Below are positions 9,262 through 18,187 of a DNA stretch of 54,851 nt, one piece after another (within the stretch, counting starts at the first letter, position 1; each line of letters begins with the position of its first letter). The stretch covers positions 1,505,853 through 1,560,703 of the forward strand of contig NZ_HG005139.1 in the NCBI RefSeq assembly GCF_000455265.1, given 5' to 3'. A program made the position numbers and the translations under genes. Under the pieces are notes generated by a model. It saw only the letters and a list, made by a program, of their open reading frames with translations. It was not told the DNA's origin and searched no databases. This DNA is from Paenibacillus antibioticophila (GTDB lineage: Bacteria; Bacillota; Bacilli; Paenibacillales; Paenibacillaceae).

Positions 9262-9319
9262 TAACATCTATAATATACGGTAATTCAGCGAGCTAATCAA
9301 AAGGGAAGGAAGCGGTACG

Positions 9320-9859
9320 ATGATTCCTAGTTTTCATGCCACGACCATCTGTGCTGTGCGTCAGAATGGGAAATGTGCCATTGCGGGGGATGGACAGGTG
9401 ACCTTCGGAGAGAGTGTTGTCATGAAGCAGACAGCCAAGAAGGTTCGCAGATTATATCGGGGACAGGTTATAGCAGGATTTGCAGGTTCTGTTGCAGATG
9501 CAATCACCTTATTCGAGAAATTTGAGGCTAAGCTGGAGGAGCATCACGGCAATCTGCAGCGTGCAGCAGTTGAGTTAGCCAAGGATTGGCGGCAGGACCG
9601 GGTGCTTCGTAAGCTGGAGGCATTGATGATCGTTATGGATCGTTCGGGAATGCTGCTCATTTCGGGAGGCGGAGAAATTATTGAGCCTGATGATGAAGTG
9701 CTGGCTATCGGATCCGGCGGCAATTTTGCATTGTCGGCTGCCAGAGCCTTGAAACGGCATACCCAGATGGAAGCTAAAGAGATTGCTTATGAAGCACTCA
9801 AAGTGGCTTCTGAAATTTGTGTGTATACGAACAGCAACATTATTGTTGAAGAACTGTGA
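9320..9859 (+). CDS. hslV: ATP-dependent protease subunit HslV (ClpQ/CodW)
   Basis: This is the proteolytic subunit of the two-component HslUV protease, a beta-type proteasome relative. Of 179 residues, the N-terminus [20 protein letters not shown] aligns with B. subtilis ClpQ, followed by [32 protein letters not shown] and [25 protein letters not shown] near 9301-9308 supports the ATG. In E. coli the nucleophile is Thr2; here several residues precede the conserved ATT, as in Bacillus. The second residue is Ile, so Met would probably not be removed by aminopeptidase, which leaves the processing unclear. hslU follows after 16 bp. Confidence 0.95.
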   Translation: MIPSFHATTICAVRQNGKCAIAGDGQVTFGESVVMKQTAKKVRRLYRGQVIAGFAGSVADAITLFEKFEAKLEEHHGNLQRAAVELAKDWRQDRVLRKLEALMIVMDRSGMLLISGGGEIIEPDDEVLAIGSGGNFALSAARALKRHTQMEAKEIAYEALKVASEICVYTNSNIIVEEL

Positions 9860-9875
9860 CCGGAGGGATGCTGCA

Positions 9876-11279
9876 ATGCAGAACGCTAATTTGACGCCCA
9901 GACAGATCGTAGCTGAGCTCGACAAGTATATTGTAGGACAGAAGCAGGCGAAGAAATCGGTTGCTGTTGCACTGCGGAACCGTTATCGCCGCAGTTTGCT
10001 CAGCGATGAGGTTCAAGACGAAATTGTGCCTAAAAATATATTGATGATTGGTCCTACAGGTGTGGGGAAAACGGAAATTGCCCGCAGGCTCGCGAAGCTG
10101 GTGGGAGCGCCTTTTGTGAAGGTGGAAGCTACCAAATTTACAGAAGTCGGATATGTCGGACGTGATGTAGAGTCGATGGTGCGTGATCTGGTTGAGGGCG
10201 CGATTCGCACGGTCAAGTTGGAGCGGACGGAGAAGGTGAAGGATCGGGCGGAGGAGCTGGCGAATGAACGCCTGGTTCAAATTCTAGTTCCATCCGGGAA
10301 TAAGTCTAAAAGCAACCGCAATCCTTTTGAAATGCTATTTGGTAATCAAAATGACAGCAATGCTCCGACGGAAGGCAAGGAGGAGGAAGACAGTCAGGTA
10401 ACGGAGAGCCGCCGGCAGATCCGGTTCAAATTATTGTCCGGGCAGCTCGAGAACGATATTGTCGAGATTGAGGTTGAGGATCACGCCCCCACGATGATGG
10501 ATATGTTTGCGGGGCAAGGCAACGATCAGATGGGAATGAATATGCAGGAGATGTTCGGCAATATTTTGCCAAAGCGCACAAAGAAGCGCAAGCTCTCGGT
10601 AAAGGAAGCGCGCAAGGTGTTGACACAGGAAGAGGCCGCCAAGCTGATTGATCAGGATGACCTGATCCAGGAAGCGGTGGAGCGTGCAGAGCAGTCCGGC
10701 ATTATTTTTATCGATGAAATTGACAAGGTGGCCAGCAAAGGGCAAGGCTCGGGTCCTGATGTCTCCCGCGAGGGGGTACAGCGGGATATTCTTCCGATCG
10801 TGGAAGGCTCTACGGTTATGACAAAGTATGGTCCAGTGAAAACAGACTATATCCTGTTTATTGCAGCTGGCGCCTTTCATATTGCGAAGCCTTCCGACTT
10901 AATTCCCGAGCTTCAAGGACGCTTCCCGATCCGGGTCGAGCTTAGCAGTCTGTCGCTCGATGATTTCGTCTCCATTTTGACTGAGCCGAAGAACGCGCTC
11001 ACTAAGCAATACACTGAGCTCCTTCGGACAGAGAATATTGAGATCGAATTCTCTTCGGACTCGATTCGGGAGATTGCTTCAATTGCAGCAACTGTCAATG
11101 CCAATAATGAGAATATCGGAGCGCGTCGTTTGCATACAATCTTGGAGAAGTTGCTTGAGGATCTATCCTTCGAGGCCCCGGAACTAACTTTGGAGCGGAT
11201 GGTCATTACACCGGAGTATGTTCGGGACAAATTGGGCGATATAGCCAAGGATCGTGATTTAAGCCAATACATTTTATAG
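9876..11279 (+). CDS. hslU: ATP-dependent protease ATPase subunit HslU (ClpY)
   Basis: HslU is the AAA+ unfoldase that feeds substrates into HslV. Walker A is [15 protein letters not shown]; Walker B is [11 protein letters not shown], followed by [13 protein letters not shown]. The I-domain insertion lies at about residues 110-245, and the C-terminus ends QYIL, the tail that docks on HslV. The open frame extends upstream, but ATG at 9876, 8 nt after GGAGGG (9862-9867), gives [20 protein letters not shown] and 467 residues, the family length. The terminator at 11298-11348 ends the operon. B. subtilis has codY next; here it is absent. Confidence 0.97.
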   Translation: MQNANLTPRQIVAELDKYIVGQKQAKKSVAVALRNRYRRSLLSDEVQDEIVPKNILMIGPTGVGKTEIARRLAKLVGAPFVKVEATKFTEVGYVGRDVESMVRDLVEGAIRTVKLERTEKVKDRAEELANERLVQILVPSGNKSKSNRNPFEMLFGNQNDSNAPTEGKEEEDSQVTESRRQIRFKLLSGQLENDIVEIEVEDHAPTMMDMFAGQGNDQMGMNMQEMFGNILPKRTKKRKLSVKEARKVLTQEEAAKLIDQDDLIQEAVERAEQSGIIFIDEIDKVASKGQGSGPDVSREGVQRDILPIVEGSTVMTKYGPVKTDYILFIAAGAFHIAKPSDLIPELQGRFPIRVELSSLSLDDFVSILTEPKNALTKQYTELLRTENIEIEFSSDSIREIASIAATVNANNENIGARRLHTILEKLLEDLSFEAPELTLERMVITPEYVRDKLGDIAKDRDLSQYIL

Positions 11280-11297
11280 TATAAGAATTGTTAATAT

Positions 11298-11348
11298 AAG
11301 GCCATAGGACCCAATTTTTGCGGGTCTTGTGGCCTTTTGTCGTTTACG
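11298..11348 (+). terminator. Intrinsic terminator after hslU
   Basis: AAGGCCATAGGACCC pairs with GGGTCTTGTGGCCTT (15 bp with two mismatches) around a 9-nt loop and is followed by a short T tract. It ends the hslVU unit and insulates the fla/che operon. Confidence 0.8.
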
Positions 11349-11604
11349 CGGGATTTTAGCAGAATTTAACCGGGACTCCTCGTCAAAATTGCAAAAAAAT
11401 ACAAATTGTGCCTATTTTATCATCAAAATCATGAAAGATAGGGCTTTTTTCATATTGTAAATATGTCGATTCTACACGAAACTTAGGATATATGACATTC
11501 TCCTAGTTTTTTCAAAAGTAGGACATTTGAAAGACGAAGTTGTTGTAATTATTTGTCGAAAAAAAGAGGGATTTGTGAAGCTTTGTGGAAGTTAGAGCAA
11601 GGAA

Positions 11605-11619
11605 GATTTTCAGAAAAAA
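11605..11619 (+). promoter_or_regulatory. CodY-box-like sequence upstream of flgB
   Basis: GATTTTCAGAAAAAA matches 12 of 15 positions of the CodY consensus AATTTTCWGAAAATT. It lies 33 bp before the flgB start. CodY is known to repress the B. subtilis fla/che promoter, so the position makes sense. However, AT-rich DNA gives such matches easily and codY itself is not in the window. Confidence 0.35.
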
Positions 11620-11651
11620 GTGGAAGTTAGTAGTTTCGAGGAGGCAGCAGC

Positions 11652-12059
11652 ATGCAACTGTTAAACGGCATCGGGTTCCAAAAGCTTGAAACCGCGCTGC
11701 AGGCGGCTAATCTCAGACAAGAGGTGCTCGTCGGCAACATAGCGAATGGGGATACGCCATATTACAAACGGTCAAGCGTATCATTTGAAAATTTACTGAA
11801 ATCGGAAATGGACAGCATGACTCCCTCATTAGTCGGGCGCCGTACAAACGAAAAACACATGGAAATAGGAAAATCGACCCAAAATGTTAGACCGACAGTC
11901 ACAATCGACCAATCAACTTCGATGAATAATAACTTAAATAATGTGGACATCGACAGTGAAATGACCCAACTCGCGGAAAACCAGTTGCGTTATAACGCGT
12001 ATGTGGAACAGGTCAATTACCAGATTAAAATGAAACGAGTCGCAGTGGAAGGGAGATAG
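11652..12059 (+). CDS. flgB: Flagellar basal-body rod protein FlgB
   Basis: FlgB is a proximal rod subunit of the flagellar basal body, exported by the flagellar type III system. The 135-residue protein has the rod-family N-terminal signature LQAANLRQEVLVGNIANGDT and PYYKRSSVSFENLL, and the C-terminal helix ENQLRYNAYVEQVNYQIKMK. CGAGGAGG at 11638-11645 supports the ATG. It is the first gene of the fla/che operon, and flgC starts 6 bp after its stop. Confidence 0.96.
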   Translation: MQLLNGIGFQKLETALQAANLRQEVLVGNIANGDTPYYKRSSVSFENLLKSEMDSMTPSLVGRRTNEKHMEIGKSTQNVRPTVTIDQSTSMNNNLNNVDIDSEMTQLAENQLRYNAYVEQVNYQIKMKRVAVEGR

Positions 12060-12065
12060 TGAGAC

Positions 12066-12521
12066 ATGAATATCAGCAACAGTTTTAGTATAAGTGCCTC
12101 AGCGCTTACTGCCCAAAGGCTCCGCATGGACGTAGTATCCTCCAATATTGCCAATGCCGAGACAACCAGAGCAGCAGTGGTGGACGGCAAAGCAGTACCC
12201 TACCGGCGGAAGGTAGTAGTGATGTCCCCATTGAACACCGGCAGCTTTAGTGAAACCCTGAATCAAGCGATTGGAAGCAGCCAGACATCAAGCCGCGGAG
12301 TCAAGGTCACTGCCATTAAAGAGGACGCATCTGACTTCAAACCGGTTTATAACCCTACGCATCCGGATGCGGACAGTGAAGGGTATGTATACATGCCTAA
12401 TGTTGATATTTTGAAGGAAATGGTAGATGTCATTTCAGCTTCCAGGTCTTATGAAGCTAACGTCACAGCGCTAAATGCCAGTAAGGCTATGATCACCAAA
12501 GCATTACAGATTGGCAAGTAA
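12066..12521 (+). CDS. flgC: Flagellar basal-body rod protein FlgC
   Basis: FlgC is a proximal rod component. It has 151 residues. The N-terminus MNISNSFSISASALTAQRLR and DVVSSNIANAETTRA is the rod/hook-family helix. The C-terminus has VDILKEMVDVISASRSYEAN and ALNASKAMITKALQIGK, the diagnostic FlgC ending. It sits between flgB and fliE in the conserved order. Confidence 0.97.
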   Translation: MNISNSFSISASALTAQRLRMDVVSSNIANAETTRAAVVDGKAVPYRRKVVVMSPLNTGSFSETLNQAIGSSQTSSRGVKVTAIKEDASDFKPVYNPTHPDADSEGYVYMPNVDILKEMVDVISASRSYEANVTALNASKAMITKALQIGK

Positions 12522-12559
12522 CGGTTAATCGAAACCTATAGAGACGGGAGTGGTGTAAG

Positions 12560-12871
12560 TTGATTCAAGGGATTGACTTAAATGCTTTAAATAGTGTAAG
12601 CCCGGTTGGAAGCGCCTCAGGAAAGACGGTATCTCAGACTCCAGCAGAAAGCATGAAAAACTTCGGAGCTTATCTGTCAGATGCATTGGATAGTGTCGCA
12701 GCACAGGAAAAAAATGTACAGGTAATGAACAATAAGTTCTTACTTGGACAGGTCAGTGCTGATGAAGTCATGATTGCTTCAGAACAAGCAATGTTAAGTT
12801 TGCAGTTGACTACGCAAGTGAGAAATAAGGTCATAGAGGCTTATCAAGAAATAATGCGTACGCAAATTTAA
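12560..12871 (+). CDS. fliE: Flagellar hook-basal body complex protein FliE
   Basis: FliE joins the MS ring to the rod. It has 103 residues with the family segments MKNFGAYLSDALDSVAAQEK, MIASEQAMLSLQLTTQVRNK and the C-terminal VIEAYQEIMRTQI. The start is TTG at 12560, preceded by CGGGAGTGG, and gives MIQGIDLNALN; no ATG in the right position exists. This is the first of several TTG starts in the operon. Confidence 0.95.
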   Translation: MIQGIDLNALNSVSPVGSASGKTVSQTPAESMKNFGAYLSDALDSVAAQEKNVQVMNNKFLLGQVSADEVMIASEQAMLSLQLTTQVRNKVIEAYQEIMRTQI

Positions 12872-12905
12872 CGAATTTTCAGGACGCTTGTGATGGGGTG
12901 ACATT

Positions 12906-14501
12906 GTGAATGAAAGAATAGCCCAGTATCGGACGAAAGTTACCGAATTCTGGAACCGATTCAGTAATAAACAGAAAATTATGCTGTTTTCCACAGTTGG
13001 AATCATTTTGCTGGCGATCATACTGCTTACCATCCAATTCTCGAAGACGGAGTATGAGGTAGCCTTTACCAATCTCGATTCAACGGATGCTGCCGGGATT
13101 ATTGAATATCTTGAAAGCGGCGGGATCCCATTTCAACTGGGCACTGACGGAACTAGCATATCAGTACCTAGTAAAGATGCTTCCAGGGTGAAGATTGGGG
13201 TAGGCTCTCAAGGGATTGTTCAGAACGGCTCGATTGGTTGGGAAGCCTTTAATGAAGGATCTTCGCTGATTGGCATGACGGATAATGAGTTTAACGTCAA
13301 ATATAAAAGTGCTTTAAACGGTGAAATTGAGCAATTGCTTAAACGAATGCAAGGCATCCAGGACGCCAAAGTATTAATTAATCTTCCGGCAGAAAATGTA
13401 TTTGCCAGTCTTAATGAAAAGGAAAAGGCTACAGCATCAGTAGTAGTAACCTTCAAATCCGGCTATCGTCCGGATCAGGAAGCGGTGGACGGATACTTCA
13501 ACTTAGTTAAGACCTCTGTACCCAATCTGCCGATTGAAAATATTTCGCTTTCCTCTAGTGATGACTCTATCTTGTTGCCGACAGGAGAGGGTAAGGGGCA
13601 AATTGGCTCATTGACCTCGGCAGTGCAAGAAAACCTGACGCTGCAGAAAAAGTTCGAGAGCGATGTGAGGCAGAGCGTCAAACAGTTTCTGTCACGGTTG
13701 ATGGGTCAGGAAAAAGTCGAGGTTCTCGTTAATTCCAAGCTGAATTTTGATCAAATTAGTCAAAGGGAAAACCTAGTAACCCCGGTGGACACGGAAAACA
13801 TGAAGGGGATCGAAATCAGCGCTGAACGAATTCAAAAGAGCTATACCGGCCAAGGCACACCAAACAGCGGCGTAGCCGGAACGGGTGAAACGGATGTAAC
13901 TAATTATCCGGCCGCTGACAATAACGGTGCCACAACTTCATCAGAGGAATCCTCCTCCATAATTAACTACGATGTCAATAGAATCACCAAGGATATCGTC
14001 GCAAGTCCATACGTCATTAAAGATTTAACCATAAATGTTGCTGTTGAACCACCAAACGGACAAGAAACTTTAGATCCTACTACAAAAGCGGATATCGAAA
14101 ATGTGCTGGCTAATATTGTTGGTTCCTACTTAGCGGATTCTGGTAGTACTTATACAGACGATGAACTGCTTAAAAAAGTTTCGGTGTTGTCCCAAGCTTT
14201 TTATAAGGATGAGGCGGGATCTTCCGGACTTAGTCTTTCAAGCCCGCTTGTATGGGGAGCTCTTGCGGCGGCTTTGCTTGCCATTGCCGGAGTTGTGTTC
14301 GTACTGGTACGCCGCGGACGCAAACAGCAGCCCGAAGAGATTGAAGAGGAAATTCCTGTGCCGCTTACTCCGGAATTCCCGTCGATTAATCTGGATACTG
14401 TTACAAACGAAAATCAGGTGCGCAAACAGCTAGAGACGCTGGCCAAGAAAAAGCCGGACGAATTCGTCAATTTGCTTCGTACCTGGCTGGCTGACGAATA
14501 G
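12906..14501 (+). CDS. fliF: Flagellar M-ring protein FliF
   Basis: FliF forms the MS ring in the membrane on which the switch and export apparatus assemble. The 531-residue protein has an N-terminal transmembrane helix (about residues 24-42, IMLFSTVGIILLAIILLTI). Ring-building motifs follow: AFTNLDSTDAAGIIEYLESG and the conserved QGIQDAKVLINLPAENVFA. A second transmembrane helix lies at about 444-464 (WGALAAALLAIAGVVFVLV). The charged C-terminal tail ends EFVNLLRTWLADE, which binds FliG. The start is GTG at 12906 after GGGGTG. The stop is only 11 bp before the fliG start. Confidence 0.97.
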   Translation: MNERIAQYRTKVTEFWNRFSNKQKIMLFSTVGIILLAIILLTIQFSKTEYEVAFTNLDSTDAAGIIEYLESGGIPFQLGTDGTSISVPSKDASRVKIGVGSQGIVQNGSIGWEAFNEGSSLIGMTDNEFNVKYKSALNGEIEQLLKRMQGIQDAKVLINLPAENVFASLNEKEKATASVVVTFKSGYRPDQEAVDGYFNLVKTSVPNLPIENISLSSSDDSILLPTGEGKGQIGSLTSAVQENLTLQKKFESDVRQSVKQFLSRLMGQEKVEVLVNSKLNFDQISQRENLVTPVDTENMKGIEISAERIQKSYTGQGTPNSGVAGTGETDVTNYPAADNNGATTSSEESSSIINYDVNRITKDIVASPYVIKDLTINVAVEPPNGQETLDPTTKADIENVLANIVGSYLADSGSTYTDDELLKKVSVLSQAFYKDEAGSSGLSLSSPLVWGALAAALLAIAGVVFVLVRRGRKQQPEEIEEEIPVPLTPEFPSINLDTVTNENQVRKQLETLAKKKPDEFVNLLRTWLADE

Positions 14502-14512
14502 AGGTGAACGCA

Positions 14513-15529
14513 TTGTCAAAACCAACGACTCCCATGTTATCAGGCAAGCAAAAAGCGGCGATTTTACTTATTACGCTTGGTCCTGAAGTATCGGCACAGA
14601 TATTTAAGCATTTGCGTGAGGATGAGATTGAGCAGCTAACTTTGGAAATCGCCAATGTACGTAAGGTGGATAACGCAGAAAAAGACATGATCATGTCGGA
14701 ATTCCATCAGATTTGTCTGGCTCAGGAATTTATTACCCAAGGGGGGATCAATTATGCCAAGGAGATTCTGGAGAAGGCGCTTGGTCAATCCAAAGCAATT
14801 GATATCATTAACCGCCTTACTGCGACGCTTCAAGTTCGACCCTTTGACTTTGCCCGCAAGGCAGATCCAAACCAGATTCTGAATTTTATTCAGAATGAGA
14901 ATGAACAGACGATTGCTTTAGTCTTGTCCTATCTGCAATTCGAGCAAGCAGCTGCGATTCTGTCTTCGCTCCCTCAGGAAAAACAAGCTGAGGTAGCAAG
15001 AAGGATCGCCATGATGGACAGCACATCTCCGGAAGTGATTTCTCAGGTCGAGCGTGTGCTGGAGCAAAAGCTCTCGGCAACGGTTACTCAGGATTACACC
15101 ACTGCTGGCGGGCTCGAGGCGATTGTTCAAATCCTCAACGGCGTCGACCGGGGAACAGAGCGTACTATTCTCGATTCACTGGAGATTCAGGATCCGGAAT
15201 TGGCCGAAGAGATCAAGAAGCGGATGTTCGTTTTCGAAGATATTGTCAATATCGACAACCGCTCGATCCAGCGCATTATTCGCGACGTGGAGAATGCCGA
15301 TTTGCAGCTTGCGCTTAAAGTGGCAAGCGACGAGGTTCGAGATGCCGTATTCCGCAATATGTCCAAGCGGATGTCGGATACCTTCAAGGAAGAAATGGAA
15401 TTTATGGGGCCTGTGCGGCTACGTGATGTGGAGGAAGCTCAGACCCGGATTGTGGCTACGATCCGCAGACTGGAAGATTCCGGTGAGATAATCATTGCCC
15501 GTGGCGGAGGAGATGACATCATTGTCTAA
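14513..15529 (+). CDS. fliG: Flagellar motor switch protein FliG
   Basis: FliG is the rotor protein that interacts with the stator and converts the switch state into rotation direction. The N-terminal part has LSGKQKAAILLITLGPEVSA. The middle domain has EHPQ-like and armadillo segments. The C-terminal domain has VFEDIVNIDNRSIQRIIRDV and the charged helix that contacts MotA. TTG at 14513, 8 nt after AGAGG, is chosen over the in-frame GTG at 14504, which has no ribosome binding site; it gives MSKPTTPMLSGKQK and 338 residues. The 3' end overlaps fliH. Confidence 0.96.
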   Translation: MSKPTTPMLSGKQKAAILLITLGPEVSAQIFKHLREDEIEQLTLEIANVRKVDNAEKDMIMSEFHQICLAQEFITQGGINYAKEILEKALGQSKAIDIINRLTATLQVRPFDFARKADPNQILNFIQNENEQTIALVLSYLQFEQAAAILSSLPQEKQAEVARRIAMMDSTSPEVISQVERVLEQKLSATVTQDYTTAGGLEAIVQILNGVDRGTERTILDSLEIQDPELAEEIKKRMFVFEDIVNIDNRSIQRIIRDVENADLQLALKVASDEVRDAVFRNMSKRMSDTFKEEMEFMGPVRLRDVEEAQTRIVATIRRLEDSGEIIIARGGGDDIIV

Positions 15530-16388
15530 TTTGATCAAAGTATCCCAGTATGTGCCGGTTGAGGTTCTCAAGCAACTGAATTTGGCAAGGACATATGATG
15601 TCCCTGAGGAGCAGCGATCAGATGAGGAAGAGCACCAAGCTGTAGAAGTTGAAGACAAGCCTTCGGCCCAGGACTTAGCCGCTGAGGAAGCAAGAAATCA
15701 AATGTTGTCTGATGCCAAGGATTTTGCCGAAACCCAGATTAGAGTCGCGTCGGAGCAGGCAGAGCGTATGCTGGAAGAGGCGAAGGCGGAGATAGAACGT
15801 TGGTGGAATGAACGCCGGGAGCAGGATGAGCATTTAATTGAAGCCGTTAAATCCGAAGCCTTCAATGAAGGCTATGAAGAAGGAAAACAGCGTGCGCTGG
15901 AGGATCTGCAGGATGAGATCTCCGGAAAAATGGCTGAAGCTTCTGCAGTACTCCAGCAGGCCTATGTGGAGAAGGATCAGATTATTCAAGAAGCTGAGCC
16001 GTTCCTGGTCGAACTTAGCTGTGCGATTGCCGAAAAGGTAATCGACAAGCAACTGGAGATCAATCCGGATTACACCATTGATTTGATCAAAAAAAGTTTG
16101 TCCCGCAAAAAAGAACAAGGCATATTGACGCTTTGTGTATCTCCAACTCAGTTTTCCTTTGTGCAGGCAGCCAGAGAAGAATTAAGTCTGGTGATCGATT
16201 CACAGGCAGAATTGCAAATTCTTCCCGATCCAGCCGTGCACGATAAGGGCTGTGTAATCCGTTCTTCATTCGGCAGCGTAGATGCTAAAGTTGATACCCA
16301 GCTTAAGGAAATCAAGAAGGAGCTTCTGCGAATATCCAGACAAAGTGATGAATGGAGCAGCGGAGATGGCGAATATGAAGGCAGATAG
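15522..16388 (+). CDS. fliH: Flagellar assembly protein FliH
   Basis: FliH is the peripheral stalk that regulates the export ATPase FliI. The central region (about residues 40-150) is a charged, Glu-rich helical segment. The C-terminal part (VELSCAIAEKVIDKQLEINP, then VIDSQAELQILPDPAVHDKG) matches the FliH/V-ATPase-E type fold. Possible starts are TTG 15495, ATG 15513 and TTG 15522. The last is spaced 11 nt from GGAGG (15506-15510) and gives MSNLIKVSQYVPVEV, 288 residues. It overlaps the end of fliG by 8 bp and the start of fliI by 23 bp, which suggests translational coupling. Confidence 0.9.
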   Translation: MSNLIKVSQYVPVEVLKQLNLARTYDVPEEQRSDEEEHQAVEVEDKPSAQDLAAEEARNQMLSDAKDFAETQIRVASEQAERMLEEAKAEIERWWNERREQDEHLIEAVKSEAFNEGYEEGKQRALEDLQDEISGKMAEASAVLQQAYVEKDQIIQEAEPFLVELSCAIAEKVIDKQLEINPDYTIDLIKKSLSRKKEQGILTLCVSPTQFSFVQAAREELSLVIDSQAELQILPDPAVHDKGCVIRSSFGSVDAKVDTQLKEIKKELLRISRQSDEWSSGDGEYEGR

Positions 16389-17688
16389 ATACATTGAGCA
16401 TCTAAGACAAGTGGATCCGGTGCGAATTAACGGAAAAGTAACCCAGGTAATTGGGCTCATGGTTGAATCTGAAGGGCCGGATGCTAGTATCGGTGACGTC
16501 TGTTATATCTATCCGGGAAAATCCACCCAACCGCTGCAGGCGGAGGTCGTGGGCTTTCGTGATAATAAGGTGCTGCTGATGCCGTTAGGCGAGCTAACCT
16601 CTATCGGTCCAGGCTGTGATGTGGTTGGAACCGGGAAGCCTTTAACGGTGCAGGTTGGTTCTGAATTGCTCGGCAAGGTGCTCGATGGATTGGGACAACC
16701 CTTGGACGGTTCCTTGCTGCCTTCACGAATGGGACACTACTCGACTTCAAATAAACCAATGAATCCTTTGACACGACCGCGAGTAGCGGAGCCGATAAGC
16801 ATCGGGGTTCGAGCCATTGACGGACTGCTTACGATCGGCAAAGGTCAACGCGTGGGGATATTTGCCGGTTCGGGTGTCGGGAAGAGTACCCTGATGGGAA
16901 TGATCGCCCGGAATACCGCAGCTGATGTCAACGTCATTGCTTTGGTCGGTGAACGGGGAAGAGAGGTGCTCGATTTTATCGAACGGGATTTGGGGCCGGA
17001 GGGTCTTGAACGTTCTGTCGTAATCGTAGCAACCTCTGATCAGCCAGCGCTTATTCGAATGAAGGGGGCGCTTATCGCTACTTCAATTGCCGAGTATTTC
17101 CGCGATCGCGGGCTGAATGTCATGCTGATGATGGATTCGGTCACACGCTATGCGATGGCGCTTCGCGAAGTTGGGCTCGCCGTTGGCGAACCGCCTGCGA
17201 TGAGAGGGTATACGCCTTCTGTTTTTGCGGCTTTGCCTAAATTGATGGAACGAGCGGGCACGGGTCCGACGGGCTCGATTACGGCCTTCTATACCGTGCT
17301 CGTTGACGGGGACGACATGAACGAGCCGATCGCCGATGCAGTGCGTGGCATTCTGGACGGGCACATCGTGCTGAACCGGAATATAGCGAACAAGGGACAC
17401 TTTCCGGCGATTGATATCTTGGCCAGCATCAGCCGGGTGATGAAGGATATCGTAGCTGACGATCAGAATGCTGCGGCGGAGAATTATAAGCGTCTGCTTG
17501 CCGTCTATAAGGAATCAGAGGATTTGATCAACATCGGAGCCTATCAGCATGGCTCGAATGCGGCCATTGATGAGGCCATCGATGCAATTCAGAGCATTAA
17601 TAGCTTTTCCAAACAGAAAGTGAATGAGAAGGTTACTCTTGAGGAATCTCGAGTACGCTTGATATCAGAATTTTCGGGTGGGAGCTGA
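16366..17688 (+). CDS. fliI: Flagellum-specific ATP synthase FliI
   Basis: FliI is the hexameric ATPase of the flagellar type III export apparatus, related to F1-ATPase beta. Walker A is GSGVGKST (about residues 168-175). VIALVGERGREVLDFIERDL, VMLMMDSVTRYAMALREVG and LLVDGDDMNEPIADAVRGIL-type segments follow. The start is inside fliH: ATG at 16366 (MANMKADRYIEHL) has GGAG 8 nt upstream, and ATG at 16375 is a close alternative. The length of 440 residues is normal for the family. Confidence 0.97.
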   Translation: MANMKADRYIEHLRQVDPVRINGKVTQVIGLMVESEGPDASIGDVCYIYPGKSTQPLQAEVVGFRDNKVLLMPLGELTSIGPGCDVVGTGKPLTVQVGSELLGKVLDGLGQPLDGSLLPSRMGHYSTSNKPMNPLTRPRVAEPISIGVRAIDGLLTIGKGQRVGIFAGSGVGKSTLMGMIARNTAADVNVIALVGERGREVLDFIERDLGPEGLERSVVIVATSDQPALIRMKGALIATSIAEYFRDRGLNVMLMMDSVTRYAMALREVGLAVGEPPAMRGYTPSVFAALPKLMERAGTGPTGSITAFYTVLVDGDDMNEPIADAVRGILDGHIVLNRNIANKGHFPAIDILASISRVMKDIVADDQNAAAENYKRLLAVYKESEDLINIGAYQHGSNAAIDEAIDAIQSINSFSKQKVNEKVTLEESRVRLISEFSGGS

Positions 17689-17698
17689 GCAGTAGAGC

Positions 17699-18142
17699 AT
17701 GAAATTCCGTTACGTCTATCAAAAGGTCGTCGATTTAAAAACCAATGAAAAGACGCAGGCTGAGTGGATGTTGTCTGCGGCAGTTGGAGAACTGCAAATG
17801 GAACAGTACTCACTGGAGCAGCTGAATGAAGAGCGGAAGCGCATCTATTTTACTCTTCAGGACGAAATGGAAAACAGCGCTTCGATGATCAAGCTGCAAG
17901 AGCTTCAACGCTATCTCGAGCATCTGAACGATTGTATTCTCCGTAAAGCCGGAGATGTACAGCGCGCAGAACAAAAGGTAGAGCAAAAAAAGACAGTATT
18001 GACCGGGAAAATGCTGGACGAAAAGGTATGGCTCAAGGCGAAAGAAAAGGCCAAGGATAAATTTCAGCATGAGAGCCTTCTTCGGGAACAGAACGAACTG
18101 GATGAAATGGCTACGGTCCGCTTTGCCATGAGAGGCCGGTAA
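17699..18142 (+). CDS. fliJ: Flagellar export protein FliJ
   Basis: FliJ is a small coiled-coil protein that sits in the centre of the FliI hexamer and connects it to FlhA. The 147 residues are almost entirely charged helix (QMEQYSLEQLNEERKRIYFT, ENSASMIKLQELQRYLEHLN, RAEQKVEQKKTVL). The ending DEMATVRFAMRGR is typical. The call rests on size, coiled-coil character and position after fliI. The ribosome binding site before ATG 17699 is weak, which suggests coupling to fliI. Confidence 0.92.
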   Translation: MKFRYVYQKVVDLKTNEKTQAEWMLSAAVGELQMEQYSLEQLNEERKRIYFTLQDEMENSASMIKLQELQRYLEHLNDCILRKAGDVQRAEQKVEQKKTVLTGKMLDEKVWLKAKEKAKDKFQHESLLREQNELDEMATVRFAMRGR

Positions 18143-18187
18143 TCGGAGACAGTGCCAATGCATTAGGTTTGCGAAGGAGGAATCAAG

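Larger units (their letters stand above)
11280..11651. other. Control region between hslU and flgB
   Basis: This 372-bp stretch has no gene. It starts with the hslU terminator, then becomes strongly AT-rich. A weak hairpin with a T tract lies at about 11480-11512 (ACTTAGGA...TCCTAG then T6). A CodY-box-like sequence is at 11605-11619, and the 11-mer GTGGAAGTTAG is repeated at about 11585 and 11621, flanking that box. I could not assign a confident sigma-A or sigma-D promoter, although the fla/che promoter must lie here or just upstream. Confidence 0.6.

Noticed and set aside
9265..9275. TATAAT at 9269-9274 as the hslV promoter
   Set aside because: No acceptable -35 lies at the right spacing, although transcription from within the repeat element cannot be excluded.
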